Positions 34,132 to 43,587 of a stretch of DNA of 64,000 nt are shown here, piece after piece. Location: contig JAJDUH010000028.1 in assembly GCA_022826805.1 (NCBI GenBank), forward strand, positions 21,623-85,622, read 5' to 3'. The notes under the pieces were generated by a model. The model searched no databases, was not told where the DNA came from, and was given only the letters and a program-made list of their open reading frames with translations. Position 1 is the first letter of the stretch. Each line of letters begins with the position of its first letter. Position numbers and translations under genes: made by a program. Source of the DNA: Candidatus Poribacteria bacterium (lineage in GTDB: Bacteria > Poribacteria > WGA-4E > WGA-3G).

Positions 34132-36471
34132 TTGTTCAAGTTTCAATCTCATATTTTATGTATAGTGTTATTTTTCTCAGCAGCTACCAGTATGAGCGAC
34201 ACGCTTGAATCAATACGTCTTAGTAATACAACATGGGCAGTGGAAATCGTTCCGCAATCGCTTGCCGTGACCGCTTATCCTGAAGACACAGAAATAACAA
34301 TACAAATTTCCTCCGAGCAGACGAGACTTGGTTTCGTGACGGATCTTTTTCAGGACGGCAATGTTGTCAGATGGAAGCTGCCAGAGCGTTTGCTTAGCGT
34401 TCAAGCTGAACTGATAGGGGATTCACTAACGTTTGAATTCATTCAAGATACGCCTACAGACGATACGCAAATTTTAACGTGGCCGGTTATCGAAAACACG
34501 GAGGCTATCCAAGGCTATATCTTCCCTTTTTTTGAGGGAAGTTATGTGCCAAAAAATGACACTACGTGGCAGGACTTTTTATCTCAACGCGGACCGATAA
34601 ATACAACCGCGGGGCTCTCCATGCCATTCTGGGGTCTGGATCTTGACGAAAGAACACTCACCTATATTTTAACCAACCCATTCAACAACCAAATCCTATT
34701 CAATAAGACCGCAGCGGATGCCTTAGGTATGCAGGTATCGCACACCTTCACACCGAACTGGAAAGAAAAAAGATACGGTGTCCGTATCTCACTTGGTGCA
34801 GCATCACCTGTCGCTCCTGCCAAAGAATATCGGAAATGGTTGCAGCAGAATGGTGAATTTGTGTCTTTTGCTGAAAAAGTTAAAAAGACACCTGAGGCAG
34901 AGAAGTTACTCGGTGCCGCTCACGCCTACCTGTGGGGTGGCAAGATGCTTAGTCAATACGACGTGACAGATTGGAAGGCGTTCGCCACAAAACTCAGTCG
35001 CGGTGGCGATGAATGGACAGCAAAGGCTGTTGAGGAACATATATTTTCACGACTGAGCACAGAGGCGCAGACAGCTGTGCAAAATATCGCTCAATCAGTC
35101 CATCCGTCCAATCACATCTTACGGGTTGTGAGCCGTGCAATAAGTACGCAGCTTGAGAAACCGAATTTTTATAAGCCGTACGCTTGGACCGGGATTTCTT
35201 TTACACCAGAGACGGAGAAGTTGCTCTCGCGAAAGCTGTCCACACTATCACTCCCGGAACTTTATCGGCGTAACTGTCTTCTGCTCTACGCAGCGTTTCC
35301 AAATACACTACGACATCCAAATGAGTGGGGTGATGGTCTGTCTGTGAAACTGCTGGAACGGTTTTCGAGAAATGGACTGGATAGACTCTGGCTCGGTGCT
35401 GACTCTTGGCAGGATGGGTTTCGGCATTTCGCTGCCGTTGAGAAGGCGAAAAAACTCGGTTATCTGGTTGGACCCTACGATTCCTACCATAGCATCCATC
35501 ATCCAAACGAAAAGAACACATGGGAAACCGCACAATTTGACCTGTTCCTTTACGAGAGTGGAGCGATTGTCAACACTGATGGCACAAAGAATAGAGGGTT
35601 TAAACAGAAAGGCTATCACTTAAGTCCACTGGTTGCACAGCCGTATGTCGAAAGTCGTGTTAATGGTATCGTCACACAGATGCCAACGGATTTTAATTCG
35701 TGGTTTATTGATTGTGATGCTTATGGCGAACTCTTTGACGATTATTCGCCATCGCACCCCGCAACGCAGTTAGATGACATGAAGGCGCGACTTGCGCGTA
35801 TGGCGTGGATTCGGGATACGCACAATATGGTCGTCGGTTCAGAAGGCGGTTCCGCTTACGCTACAGGGACAATCCACTTCGCTCACGGGATGATGACTCC
35901 CGTTATTGGATGGGGTGATCCAGATATGAAGGATAAAACCTCGCCTTACTATATAGGCGGATACTGGCCCCCCGAAGCCCCTGCGATTCACGTTAAACAA
36001 GTCCCTCTCAAAGCGCGTTACTTCTATCTTTATTACGACCCGCGTTTTCGGTTACCGCTCTACCAGATAGTATTCCACGATTCTGTGGTGACGACACATC
36101 ATTGGGGTTATAGCAGTCTCAAATTTAAAAATGCAGTAGAGACAGTAGCACTCTTAGAGTTGCTCTACAACGTCCCGCCGTTGTATCACCTGAATACTGC
36201 AAGATTTGCAAAACATAAAGCGTGGATAAAGCGGTACTACGCGTTCTTCTCACCGTTGCATCAACAGATTGGTGGAAAGACGATGACAGATTTTGAATGG
36301 TTGCGTGATGATAAGCAAATCCAACGTACCGAGTTTGGGAATATGGTTGAGATCTTCGCGAATTTTGGGACGGAGCGGTTTGAATATGAAGACATTGCGA
36401 TTCCGGGACGGAGTGTTGCAGCACGGTGGATTGATACGGGTAAAGTTGTGGTGTTTTCTGTGCAACCTTAA
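34132..36471 (+). CDS. secreted putative glycoside hydrolase
   Basis: 779 residues starting at TTG with GAGGATA upstream. A signal peptide is plausible (FKFQSHILCIVLFFSAATS). A beta-rich region (~25-260) precedes a helical segment and a TIM-barrel-like region with GLDRLWLGADSWQDGFRH, SWFIDCDAYGELFDDYS and VGSEGGSAYATG. The pattern of acidic residues near strands (D in FIDCDAYGEL, E in GSEGG) is reminiscent of GH101/GH129-type or DUF5696-like glycosidases, but I cannot name the family with confidence. It likely degrades a polysaccharide outside the cytoplasm. It ends the Uma2-TIM-Uma2 run. Confidence 0.75.
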   Translation: MFKFQSHILCIVLFFSAATSMSDTLESIRLSNTTWAVEIVPQSLAVTAYPEDTEITIQISSEQTRLGFVTDLFQDGNVVRWKLPERLLSVQAELIGDSLTFEFIQDTPTDDTQILTWPVIENTEAIQGYIFPFFEGSYVPKNDTTWQDFLSQRGPINTTAGLSMPFWGLDLDERTLTYILTNPFNNQILFNKTAADALGMQVSHTFTPNWKEKRYGVRISLGAASPVAPAKEYRKWLQQNGEFVSFAEKVKKTPEAEKLLGAAHAYLWGGKMLSQYDVTDWKAFATKLSRGGDEWTAKAVEEHIFSRLSTEAQTAVQNIAQSVHPSNHILRVVSRAISTQLEKPNFYKPYAWTGISFTPETEKLLSRKLSTLSLPELYRRNCLLLYAAFPNTLRHPNEWGDGLSVKLLERFSRNGLDRLWLGADSWQDGFRHFAAVEKAKKLGYLVGPYDSYHSIHHPNEKNTWETAQFDLFLYESGAIVNTDGTKNRGFKQKGYHLSPLVAQPYVESRVNGIVTQMPTDFNSWFIDCDAYGELFDDYSPSHPATQLDDMKARLARMAWIRDTHNMVVGSEGGSAYATGTIHFAHGMMTPVIGWGDPDMKDKTSPYYIGGYWPPEAPAIHVKQVPLKARYFYLYYDPRFRLPLYQIVFHDSVVTTHHWGYSSLKFKNAVETVALLELLYNVPPLYHLNTARFAKHKAWIKRYYAFFSPLHQQIGGKTMTDFEWLRDDKQIQRTEFGNMVEIFANFGTERFEYEDIAIPGRSVAARWIDTGKVVVFSVQP

Positions 36472-36536
36472 TTTCATCCAATATTGAAAAGTTTATGCAC
36501 TGAATAAACAATAACCTCTGACAGAGGATTTACATA

Positions 36537-36800
36537 ATGGCATGTGAAATACTAAAACAAAAAATTCATAATACTCTCAAAACTGGGTATTTCAGCGATA
36601 GTAAAGATTTCATTGATGTTTCTGATGGAGCCGGCGATCTCATCCATGTTGTCGTTGTCAGCCGAAAATTCAATGGACACACTATGGGAGGCAGAAGCGA
36701 TATTATCTGGGACGAACTTTTAAAGCATCTTTCAGATGAAGAATGGGGACATGTCTCTTTATTGATTGGTGCAACGCCAGAAGATGTTCAGATTTGGTAA
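36537..36800 (+). CDS. BolA-like small protein, copy 1
   Basis: 87 residues. The pattern VSDGAGDLIHVVVVSRKFNG, an Arg-containing helix and ATPEDVQIW resembles BolA (SGDGxHxxxxVVSxxFxG). The match is by shape, not by a strong signature. MACEILKQKIH is shared with the next gene. GAGG precedes the ATG. A role in iron-sulfur or stress physiology would follow only if the BolA assignment holds. Confidence 0.5.
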   Translation: MACEILKQKIHNTLKTGYFSDSKDFIDVSDGAGDLIHVVVVSRKFNGHTMGGRSDIIWDELLKHLSDEEWGHVSLLIGATPEDVQIW

Positions 36801-36813
36801 TTGAGGTAGAGAT

Positions 36814-37086
36814 ATGGCATGCGAAATCTTAAAGCAAAAAATTCACGACACGCTCAGAACAGGCTCTTTCCCAGATCCAGACTATTTCGTTGACGTTTTT
36901 GACGATGGAGATGAACACATCCGAATCCTTGTCATCAGTCGTAAATTTGACATCTACGAATACAAACGTTCAGAACGGGAGTACCGAGTCTGGGAGGACA
37001 TTGCCCAAATGCTATCCGAAGACGAACTTGAATGCATTTCCCGTATCGTTGCTATAAACCCTGAAGAAATTAAAATTTATACCTAA
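36814..37086 (+). CDS. BolA-like small protein, copy 2
   Basis: 90 residues, a paralogue of the preceding gene with the same MACEILKQKIHDTLRTG opening, VFDDGDEHIRILVISRKF in the middle and a matching NPEEIKIYT end. It begins 14 bases after the first copy. Copy 2 lacks the Gly-Arg turn of copy 1, so it has diverged. Same uncertainty of family as copy 1. Confidence 0.5.
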   Translation: MACEILKQKIHDTLRTGSFPDPDYFVDVFDDGDEHIRILVISRKFDIYEYKRSEREYRVWEDIAQMLSEDELECISRIVAINPEEIKIYT

Positions 37087-37169
37087 CGTCATACACGGTT
37101 CGCCGCTAAACATTGGGGCTATACCATACGAGCAATTGCGTTCTAAAACTCTCATTAGAGGTGGAAATC

Positions 37170-37547
37170 ATGTTCCTGCAGAAATTCAAGGTCGGTCTTC
37201 GTTTGCTCGGCGTTCTGTTTCTGAGAGTTCTACTTGGATTTGTGGTCGGGTGCTTATGGATGTTCGCCGTAGCGTTTATCTTTCATACGGCTGTAGGTAA
37301 TCCGCCTATATCTCCACCTATCGGTTCGGGACATCTGTCTGTTTTTGAGATTGTTGATTACTTCTACGAGGAGTACTATGATCCTCCCCGAGAGTGGCGC
37401 TACCAGGGAACAGCAGGCAGGTTTTATCCCATCGCTTTACAGGTTGGCTCGATAGGTTTCCGGGTATGGTTCGTTGTCGGTGTCCTCTGGGGCTTTTTGC
37501 AAGGCAGGTTAGATTTACGGAGATGGCTAAGGCAAAAACACGCTTAA
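37170..37547 (+). CDS. small membrane protein
   Basis: About 125 residues from the ATG at 37170, which follows AGAGGTGG; an upstream in-frame start at 37113 has no site. Two helices are predicted (VLFLRVLLGFVVGCLWMFAV and VWFVVGVLWGFLQG) separated by a periplasmic segment with FYEEYYDPPREWRYQG. No family is recognised. It sits between the BolA-like pair and the glycine-repeat membrane protein and may be linked to the latter. Confidence 0.6.
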   Translation: MFLQKFKVGLRLLGVLFLRVLLGFVVGCLWMFAVAFIFHTAVGNPPISPPIGSGHLSVFEIVDYFYEEYYDPPREWRYQGTAGRFYPIALQVGSIGFRVWFVVGVLWGFLQGRLDLRRWLRQKHA

Positions 37548-37572
37548 AGAATAAAGATAGGAGGACAGGGGT

Positions 37573-38154
37573 ATGTCAAAGACACTCAGTTCCGAAAGAT
37601 TCCAAAAAACGTTTGATGCTTATTTTTGGAAATGGTGGATGGTCATCGGCATTCTATACTTTGTTGTTTTTTCGGTGTACACAGTTTTGCTATTCAACAG
37701 AGAATTCGCCTCAAAATTAGGATGGATAAACACCCTTGCGCCATGGATAGTCGGTGATATCGCATTTGGAGCAATCAGTATTGGTTTTATTTCAGTTGGC
37801 GCTTTATCAGTAGGACTTGTTGCTATTGGTGCGTGCTCAGTTGGGATTGTTGCAGTGGGGGCGTTTTCTGTCGGTATCTTTGCGTTTGGCGGTAATGCTC
37901 TTGGATTAATCGCTATTGGGGCAGGTACACGTTACGGGTGGATTAACCTCAAGTCAGCACCAAGAGGACGATTTGACATCGGTAAAGTGGCTGGGATTGT
38001 TGCAGTTGGGCCCGCGGCGTATGGTCTCTATACCCTATCTTACGCCGGCAAATCTCGTTATATGTTCTCGCCGGACCGTCAGGATACAGAGGCAGTGGCG
38101 TTGTTCACACGTTGGTTGCCGAAGTTCGAGAAAACGTTTTCCGCTTCATCTTAG
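37573..38154 (+). CDS. membrane protein with pentad glycine repeats
   Basis: 193 residues. One N-terminal helix (MVIGILYFVVFSVYTVL) is followed at ~65-117 by a strikingly regular stretch in which glycine recurs every five residues: GALSV, GLVAI, GACSV, GIVAV, GAFSV, GIFAF, G. Then a charged segment, one more hydrophobic stretch (VAGIVAVGPAAYG) and a soluble tail. The repeat should form a tight helical or beta packing. I know of no specific function. AGGAGGA-like bases precede the start. Confidence 0.62.
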   Translation: MSKTLSSERFQKTFDAYFWKWWMVIGILYFVVFSVYTVLLFNREFASKLGWINTLAPWIVGDIAFGAISIGFISVGALSVGLVAIGACSVGIVAVGAFSVGIFAFGGNALGLIAIGAGTRYGWINLKSAPRGRFDIGKVAGIVAVGPAAYGLYTLSYAGKSRYMFSPDRQDTEAVALFTRWLPKFEKTFSASS

Positions 38155-38282
38155 GTGGGGATAGACATAATTATTTGGCGTTGTACATGCTTACATAGAA
38201 GTTTTGTTTTTGGAAAAATCTTCTAAAAATCAGATTTTAATTTGCAATCGCTGGTGAGATAGGTTATAATTAACGATAACAT

Positions 38283-38355
38283 TCCCCCATAGCTCAGTCG
38301 GTAGAGCAGATGGCTGTTAACCATCGTGTCGGCGGTTCGAGTCCGTCTGGGGGAG
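38283..38355 (+). tRNA. tRNA-Asn (GTT)
   Basis: A complete cloverleaf can be drawn: acceptor TCCCCCA/TGGGGGA, D stem GCTC/GAGC, anticodon stem GATGG/CCATC with loop CTGTTAA (anticodon GTT), variable loop and T stem GGCGG/CCGTC with TTCGAGT. CCA is not encoded. It stands alone before the phytanoyl-CoA dioxygenase-like gene. Confidence 0.95.
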
Positions 38356-38468
38356 TTCCCAATTTTGCTGGTGGATTTTGCCCCTCATTTTGATTGTCAA
38401 AGTTCATCAGCAAAAATTTTTAACCTATTCTTTTTCAAATCCACTCCACCTCTCCAATGGAGGCAACC

Positions 38469-39293
38469 ATGCCGAAAAAATTCACTGACACACAGCTTGA
38501 TGAACTCGTAGCGAAAGGCTACTTAATTGTCCCGGACTACTATTCAGGTGAACAACTTGCGGAGATGCAAGCCGCGCAACGCCGTGTGCTTCCGACATGG
38601 GAAGAAGTTAAGGACGACCCACCGCCGGGCGGAGCAATTTTGACGGAATTTCCGCCCGCTGAAATGGCTTTATTGCGTGCGATCATAGACCACGATGCGT
38701 GGGCGTTCGCCCGTAAATTTTTGAAAACGGAGCATATTCACTATCGTGCTGGGTGTATGATTGCACGCTATCCCGGATTTAAAGGTCCGGGTGTCGGTAG
38801 CGATCCAAGCAATTTGCATATTGACAATGGGAACAACTCATTGCTACCACAGTCCGAAAGTGATCGTGAGTTCGGACAAATCGGATTTTGGGTACACCTT
38901 GAGGATGTTGATGAAGACCAAGCACCGCTTAGACTACTTGCTAAGGAGCATGGACGAGATACTTCTAAATATGAAGCACTTGTATGCAAAGCCGGAACCG
39001 TGTGTATCTTTAACAACTACACGTTGCACTCGGCAAGCGATTATCTACGTGAAGATGGACAACGCTTTACGTGGGGATTCGGTTTAGGACGGGCAGACCA
39101 CTATTGGGAAGGCTTTCGGCACTATACGGACAAAGGTCGGAACGCGACATTCTCGAAATTCATCGGCACGCTAACAGCAGCAGAGCGCGAGGTTTTCCGA
39201 TTTCCACCTGCCGGACACCCATATTATACGCTACAAACGCTTGAAGCGTTGGAAGAGCAATATCCGGGTTGGAATGCACGCGGTGAGTATTAA
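38469..39293 (+). CDS. phytanoyl-CoA dioxygenase (PhyH)-like protein, copy 1
   Basis: About 274 residues; the start at 38469 has GGAGG eight bases upstream. The facial triad is visible as LHID (His-x-Asp) in the middle and LHSASDYL near residue 190, with EDGQR supplying the 2-oxoglutarate-binding Arg. These Fe(II)/2-oxoglutarate oxygenases hydroxylate varied substrates. A second, less similar paralogue lies at 47772. The tail (RFPPAGHPYYT) is typical. Substrate unknown. Confidence 0.85.
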   Translation: MPKKFTDTQLDELVAKGYLIVPDYYSGEQLAEMQAAQRRVLPTWEEVKDDPPPGGAILTEFPPAEMALLRAIIDHDAWAFARKFLKTEHIHYRAGCMIARYPGFKGPGVGSDPSNLHIDNGNNSLLPQSESDREFGQIGFWVHLEDVDEDQAPLRLLAKEHGRDTSKYEALVCKAGTVCIFNNYTLHSASDYLREDGQRFTWGFGLGRADHYWEGFRHYTDKGRNATFSKFIGTLTAAEREVFRFPPAGHPYYTLQTLEALEEQYPGWNARGEY

Positions 39294-39305
39294 AAGGATT
39301 TACGG

Positions 39306-39878
39306 ATGAGCCGAGATTCGCAAATTAAGCAGGATTTTTTTCGCTCACTAATCCGATTTGTCTCATCACTTGACGAACATGTTAGTACAGCGGATGAGAA
39401 CAAAGCAATGACAAGAGTTATGATTCCACCGATTAAGTGCCAAGGGATAAAAAGCAAACTTGTGCCTTTCATATGGATGGGTTGGAAATTAACAGGTGGG
39501 CGTGCTGTCCCCGCACAAAGTCCGCGCGATGTCGTCAAAGACAAGTGGCAACACGTCGCCGTTTCGTTTCAGAGTGGGAAATGGTGGACAGTCTATCTTG
39601 ATGGCGAAGTCTTAATAGATTACCCCAAAACTGGCGACAAGTTTGTCCCGATTGATGCTCCGCTTATGGTTGGAATGGAGGAACCGCCCGCCCTAAACCG
39701 CTACTATAACGGCGATATTGATGAATTCGCACTCTTTAACCGCGGTCTCTCGCAAGATGAAATCAAAGAAATTCAAGATGGCATTCAAGATATCTTGACA
39801 GTTGACCCTGAATCGAAACTGCCGACAACATGGGGACGCCTCAAACAGAGATCCGGTGTTCGCAGTAAGTCAAATTGA
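39306..39878 (+). CDS. LamG-like domain fragment
   Basis: 190 residues. Only the second half (~75-170) looks like a LamG/concanavalin-like domain: KWQHVAVSF, WTVYLDGEVLIDYPKTG, YYNGDIDEFALFNRGLSQDEI. It ends LPTTWGRLKQRSG, which recalls the tails of LamG proteins in this kind of genome. The first ~70 residues do not fit the fold and no signal peptide is present, so the gene is probably a truncated remnant. Confidence 0.55.
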   Translation: MSRDSQIKQDFFRSLIRFVSSLDEHVSTADENKAMTRVMIPPIKCQGIKSKLVPFIWMGWKLTGGRAVPAQSPRDVVKDKWQHVAVSFQSGKWWTVYLDGEVLIDYPKTGDKFVPIDAPLMVGMEEPPALNRYYNGDIDEFALFNRGLSQDEIKEIQDGIQDILTVDPESKLPTTWGRLKQRSGVRSKSN

Positions 39879-40106
39879 CTGCTGAGATCTCTGTCCATTT
39901 AAGATTGTGCCAATTTGGCAGACATTCAGCAGAAAATTAGCTGTTTCAAGCAATTAATATTGGCATAAATATTGCTACTATTCATTATAGAAGGTTTGGA
40001 CGATTCGAATAATATTCCAGAGAGGGCAGCCTCTGCATAAAAAGTTTTTCTACATCAGAACCTGAAAAATTGTCCAAAGTTTACTTATACAAGGGAGCAT
40101 TTGAAA
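39879..40106. other. dnaK leader region
   Basis: 228 bases with no gene. It holds the sigma-54-like motif at 39961, an AGAGG-GCAG-CCTCT stem-loop around 40020-40040, and the dnaK ribosome site. No CIRCE element (TTAGCACTC-GAGTGCTAA) is seen. Confidence 0.6.
39961..39976 (+). promoter_or_regulatory. sigma-54-like -24/-12 promoter upstream of dnaK
   Basis: TGGCATAAATATTGCT matches the TGGCAC-N5-TTGCW consensus with GG and GC ten bases apart, the required spacing. It lies about 130 bases before the dnaK start. No sigma-54 activator gene is in the window. Confidence 0.35.
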
Positions 40107-42029
40107 ATGAGCAAAGTTATTGGAATTGATTTAGGCACAACAAATTCATGTGTGGCAGTCTTAGAAAGTGGTGATGCCAAGGTAATCGAAAACGCCGAAG
40201 GAAATCGAACAACCCCCTCGGTCGTCGGTTTTACCAAAGAAGGAGAACGCCCCGTTGGACTCGTTGCTAAAAGACAAGGGATCACAAACCCTCAAAATAC
40301 AATTTTTTCGATTAAAAGATTCATGGGGCGGAAATATAACGAGATAGGTGCTGACTCTTCCCGTGTCCCTTATGAATTAAAATCCGATACAGACGGTGAC
40401 GTCGCTGTAAATATTGATGGCAAGGATTACTCACCGCCCGAAATCTCCGCTATGGTCTTACGGAAAATGAAGGAAACTGCCGAGACCTATCTCGGAGAGG
40501 AAGTCACAAAAGCCGTTATCACTGTTCCTGCCTACTTTAACGATTCACAGCGTCAGGCAACACAGGATGCTGGCAAAATTGCTGGATTAGAGGTTGAGCG
40601 GATTATCAATGAACCGACTGCTGCATCGCTCGCCTATGGGCTGCAAAATGAAGGTGATAAGAAAATTGCCGTTTATGACCTCGGTGGTGGGACATTTGAC
40701 ATCTCTATTCTGGAAATCGGAGAAGGTGTCTTTGAGGTGAAAAGCACAAACGGTGATACCCATCTCGGTGGTGACGATTTTGACCAAGCGGTGATCGACT
40801 GGATGGCGCAAGAATTCCTCAGTAGCCAAGGGATCGATCTACGCAATGATCAAATGGCGCTACAACGCCTGAAAGAGGCGGCAGAAACCGCAAAGTGTGA
40901 ACTCTCCAGTACGTTACAAGCAGACATCAATTTGCCGTTTATCACTGTCGATGCCAGCGGTCCGAAACACCTTAACTTGACGCTCACACGTGCCAAACTG
41001 GAACAAATTACAGATAATCTCGTCCAACGTTCGCTCGAACCGTGCCGGCAAGCACTCGCTGATGCAGAGATGCATCCTTCCGACATTGACGAAGTTATCC
41101 TCGTCGGTGGACAGACCCGTATGCCTAAAGTCCAAGAGGCTGTAGAGCAACTCTTTGGCAAAGAACCTCACAAAGGTGTGAATCCCGATGAAGTCGTCGC
41201 AATCGGTGCCGCAATTCAGGGCGGTGTACTCTCCGGTGATGAGGAAGTTAAAGACATTCTCTTACTTGATGTTACGCCACTCTCACTCGGTATTGAGACC
41301 CTCGGGGGGATGTTCACACGTCTAATTGACAGGAACACAACCATTCCTACCAAGAAATCGAACGTCTTCACAACGGCTGAGAATAATCAGACAGCAGTTG
41401 ACGTACATGTCCTCCAAGGCGAACGCGAGCAGGCTGTTTACAACAAAACCATCGGTCGCTTCCGTCTAGGCGATTTACCACCCGCGCCGAGAGGTGTACC
41501 GCAGATTGAGGTAACCTTCGATATTGATGCAAACGGCATACTTAACGTGTCTGCCAAAGATACCGCAACTGGCAAAGAGCAGAAGATTACTATTACTGCC
41601 TCCTCCGGTCTTAGCGATGCCGAAATTGATCAGATGGTAAAAGATGCCGAAGCCCACGCCGAAGAGGATAAGCAGAAACGCGAGGAAGTCGAGGCTCGTA
41701 ACCGTGCGGATTCTCTGGTTTACGAAACGGAGAAAAACATAGGCGAATTGAGCGACAAGATGGACGATGCCGCCAAGGAGAAGGTGAACGCCGCTGTTGC
41801 CAAGGTCAAGCAAGCGTTGGACGCAAGTAATCACGCAGAAATCCAATCCGCAACGGACGAATTGACGCAGGTCTGGCACGAAGTTTCCGCACAGATATAT
41901 CAACAAGCAGCGGACGCAGGTGCTGCTTCCGCTGAGGCACCATCCGGCGACCCCAATGCTGCATCAGCAGATAGCGATGTCGTTGACGCTGAATATGAAG
42001 TTGTTAACGAGGATGAGAAGAAAAAGTAA
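40107..42029 (+). CDS. dnaK: chaperone DnaK (Hsp70)
   Basis: 640 residues. I use the ATG at 40107 ([15 protein letters not shown]); an in-frame TTG lies two codons earlier. AGGGAG precedes it. The ATPase motifs are [20 protein letters not shown] and [10 protein letters not shown]; the substrate-binding domain contains [13 protein letters not shown] and [10 protein letters not shown]. The acidic C-terminal tail ends [10 protein letters not shown]. Neither grpE nor dnaJ is next to it. Confidence 0.96.
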   Translation: MSKVIGIDLGTTNSCVAVLESGDAKVIENAEGNRTTPSVVGFTKEGERPVGLVAKRQGITNPQNTIFSIKRFMGRKYNEIGADSSRVPYELKSDTDGDVAVNIDGKDYSPPEISAMVLRKMKETAETYLGEEVTKAVITVPAYFNDSQRQATQDAGKIAGLEVERIINEPTAASLAYGLQNEGDKKIAVYDLGGGTFDISILEIGEGVFEVKSTNGDTHLGGDDFDQAVIDWMAQEFLSSQGIDLRNDQMALQRLKEAAETAKCELSSTLQADINLPFITVDASGPKHLNLTLTRAKLEQITDNLVQRSLEPCRQALADAEMHPSDIDEVILVGGQTRMPKVQEAVEQLFGKEPHKGVNPDEVVAIGAAIQGGVLSGDEEVKDILLLDVTPLSLGIETLGGMFTRLIDRNTTIPTKKSNVFTTAENNQTAVDVHVLQGEREQAVYNKTIGRFRLGDLPPAPRGVPQIEVTFDIDANGILNVSAKDTATGKEQKITITASSGLSDAEIDQMVKDAEAHAEEDKQKREEVEARNRADSLVYETEKNIGELSDKMDDAAKEKVNAAVAKVKQALDASNHAEIQSATDELTQVWHEVSAQIYQQAADAGAASAEAPSGDPNAASADSDVVDAEYEVVNEDEKKK

Positions 42030-42067
42030 GTTGGCAACGACTTGCCGCCATACGGGAGGTTCAATCG

Positions 42068-42673
42068 ATGGCGTATAGCGACTTCACCTTAGAATCGGTA
42101 GTGCCAACGTTTCAGCTTGAAAAGGTTGACATAGCAGGGCTCTTTTCTGAAATAGAACCAGTGACCCCGAGTGAGTATCTCACTACGGGATTAGCTAAGA
42201 AAGCACCATTAGCCACTGCTATCGGTACAGAGAAAGCACGGTCAGAAATGATTGTCGCTGACGTGCTCGTTGAACTCCTTGAACACTTAGATCGCGGCAT
42301 CAGTTTGTTTTCTGGGATTGACTTCAGCGTTGATATTGAAAACGGCTTGACTGGTGTGTGTGATTTTTTAGTAAGTCTATCGCCGAACCAATTTTATTTA
42401 GAGGCACCTGTCATTATTCTTGTTGAGGCAAAAAATACCGATGTGAAATTGGGACTCGGGCAATGTGTCGCCGAGATGCTTGCCGCCCAACGCTTTAATG
42501 CCGAAAGAGGGAATGATATCCCTTATATTTATGGTGCCTCCACAACAGGGATAGATTGGGTGTTTCTCAAATTGGAAGAAAAACGCCTGCACATTGATAT
42601 GGCAACCTACCAAATCGCGCAGTGCGACAGAGTCCTCGGCATCCTCTCCAGCATGGTCGCACAAAAAGCGTGA
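42068..42673 (+). CDS. putative PD-(D/E)XK nuclease-like protein, copy 1
   Basis: 201 residues with no named family. GVCDFLVS about 10 residues before VIILVEAKN gives a D-x(n)-ExK active site, followed by a helix LGLGQCVAEMLAAQRFNAERG that fits the nuclease fold. IDWVFLKLEEKRLHIDM is conserved with copy 2. It lies 39 bases after dnaK. Possibly a nuclease or a catalytically altered relative. Confidence 0.62.
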   Translation: MAYSDFTLESVVPTFQLEKVDIAGLFSEIEPVTPSEYLTTGLAKKAPLATAIGTEKARSEMIVADVLVELLEHLDRGISLFSGIDFSVDIENGLTGVCDFLVSLSPNQFYLEAPVIILVEAKNTDVKLGLGQCVAEMLAAQRFNAERGNDIPYIYGASTTGIDWVFLKLEEKRLHIDMATYQIAQCDRVLGILSSMVAQKA

Positions 42674-42704
42674 ACAGCAGATAGGAGATTAGGAAGGAAC
42701 AAAT

Positions 42705-43310
42705 ATGGCTTATAGCAATTTTACGCTGGAAACAGTCGTAACAACGTTTCAATTAGAAATCGTTGAATCGGCGGCACTCTTTGCTGAAATAGAAGCGATA
42801 GTTCCAAGTTCCTATCTCACAGAGGTGTTGACGAAAAAGGTTCAGTTAGCTACCGCAATAGGGACAGAGAAAGCAAAGTCGGAACTCATTGTTGCGGATA
42901 TTCTGTTTGAGCTCCGTGAGCAATTCAATCATCGCATTAGTTTTTTTTCAGGGATTGAATTCAGTGTTGATGAAGAAAGCGGATTAACCGGGGTGTGCGA
43001 TTTTTTAGTGAGCCTATCGCCGGTGCAGCATTTGTTACAGGCTCCCGTTATCGTCCTGGTTGAAGCAAAGAAGGATGACCTAAAACTTGGTATGGGACAG
43101 TGTGTCGCCGAGATGCTCGCTGCCCAACGCTTTAATGCAGAGAGAGGGAATGATATCCCCTGCGTTTATGGGGCTTCCACAACAGGAATAGATTGGCTGT
43201 TCCTTAAATTGGAGGGAAAGTGTTTGCACATTGATATGGTGACCTATGCAATTGAACGGTGCGATAAGATCCTCGGCATCCTCTCCAGCATGGTCGCACA
43301 AAAAGCGTGA
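42705..43310 (+). CDS. putative PD-(D/E)XK nuclease-like protein, copy 2
   Basis: 201 residues, same length as copy 1 and similar along its length (TLETVVTTFQLEIVE, GVCDFLVSLSPVQHLLQAP, VEAKKDDLKLGMGQ, CVAEMLAAQRFNAERGNDI, LGILSSMVAQKA). The ExK and aspartate positions are conserved. AAGGAA precedes the ATG. The pair arose by tandem duplication. Confidence 0.62.
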   Translation: MAYSNFTLETVVTTFQLEIVESAALFAEIEAIVPSSYLTEVLTKKVQLATAIGTEKAKSELIVADILFELREQFNHRISFFSGIEFSVDEESGLTGVCDFLVSLSPVQHLLQAPVIVLVEAKKDDLKLGMGQCVAEMLAAQRFNAERGNDIPCVYGASTTGIDWLFLKLEGKCLHIDMVTYAIERCDKILGILSSMVAQKA

Positions 43311-43335
43311 GAGTATCGGTTTTCAGATGATTTCT

Positions 43336-43565
43336 TCACCCCGTAGGGGTGGTATGTCTATAGAAAGCGGCGTATTCAAACAACCGCACCCTATATGAAG
43401 TTTAATAAAATATTTGGGTAATTCTATGTTCCCTAGGCCCGGTAGGTGCGGTTTTGCGGTGTACTTGCCCAAATGCGACGTGCATTCCTAATCGCACCGA
43501 GTATTAGTAAAAATTACCGAATTAAATTCTTAATCTTCATTAGGGGTGCTATGTCTATGAAAGGA
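43336..43565. repeat. intergenic repeats: CTATAGACATA copies and 62-bp repeat copy 2
   Basis: CACCCCGTAGGGGTGGTATGTCTATAGAAAG (start near 43336; key part ATGTCTATAG) and AGGGGTGCTATGTCTATGAAAG near 43543 are inverse copies of the 28772 repeats. Between them, 43440-43500 is the reverse-complement copy of the 62-bp element at 9271. Confidence 0.55.
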
Positions 43566-43587
43566 TGATAACTTAAGTTATAGTTAG

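Noticed and set aside
39879..40106. CIRCE heat-shock operator before dnaK
   Set aside because: No TTAGCACTC/GAGTGCTAA inverted repeat could be found in the leader.
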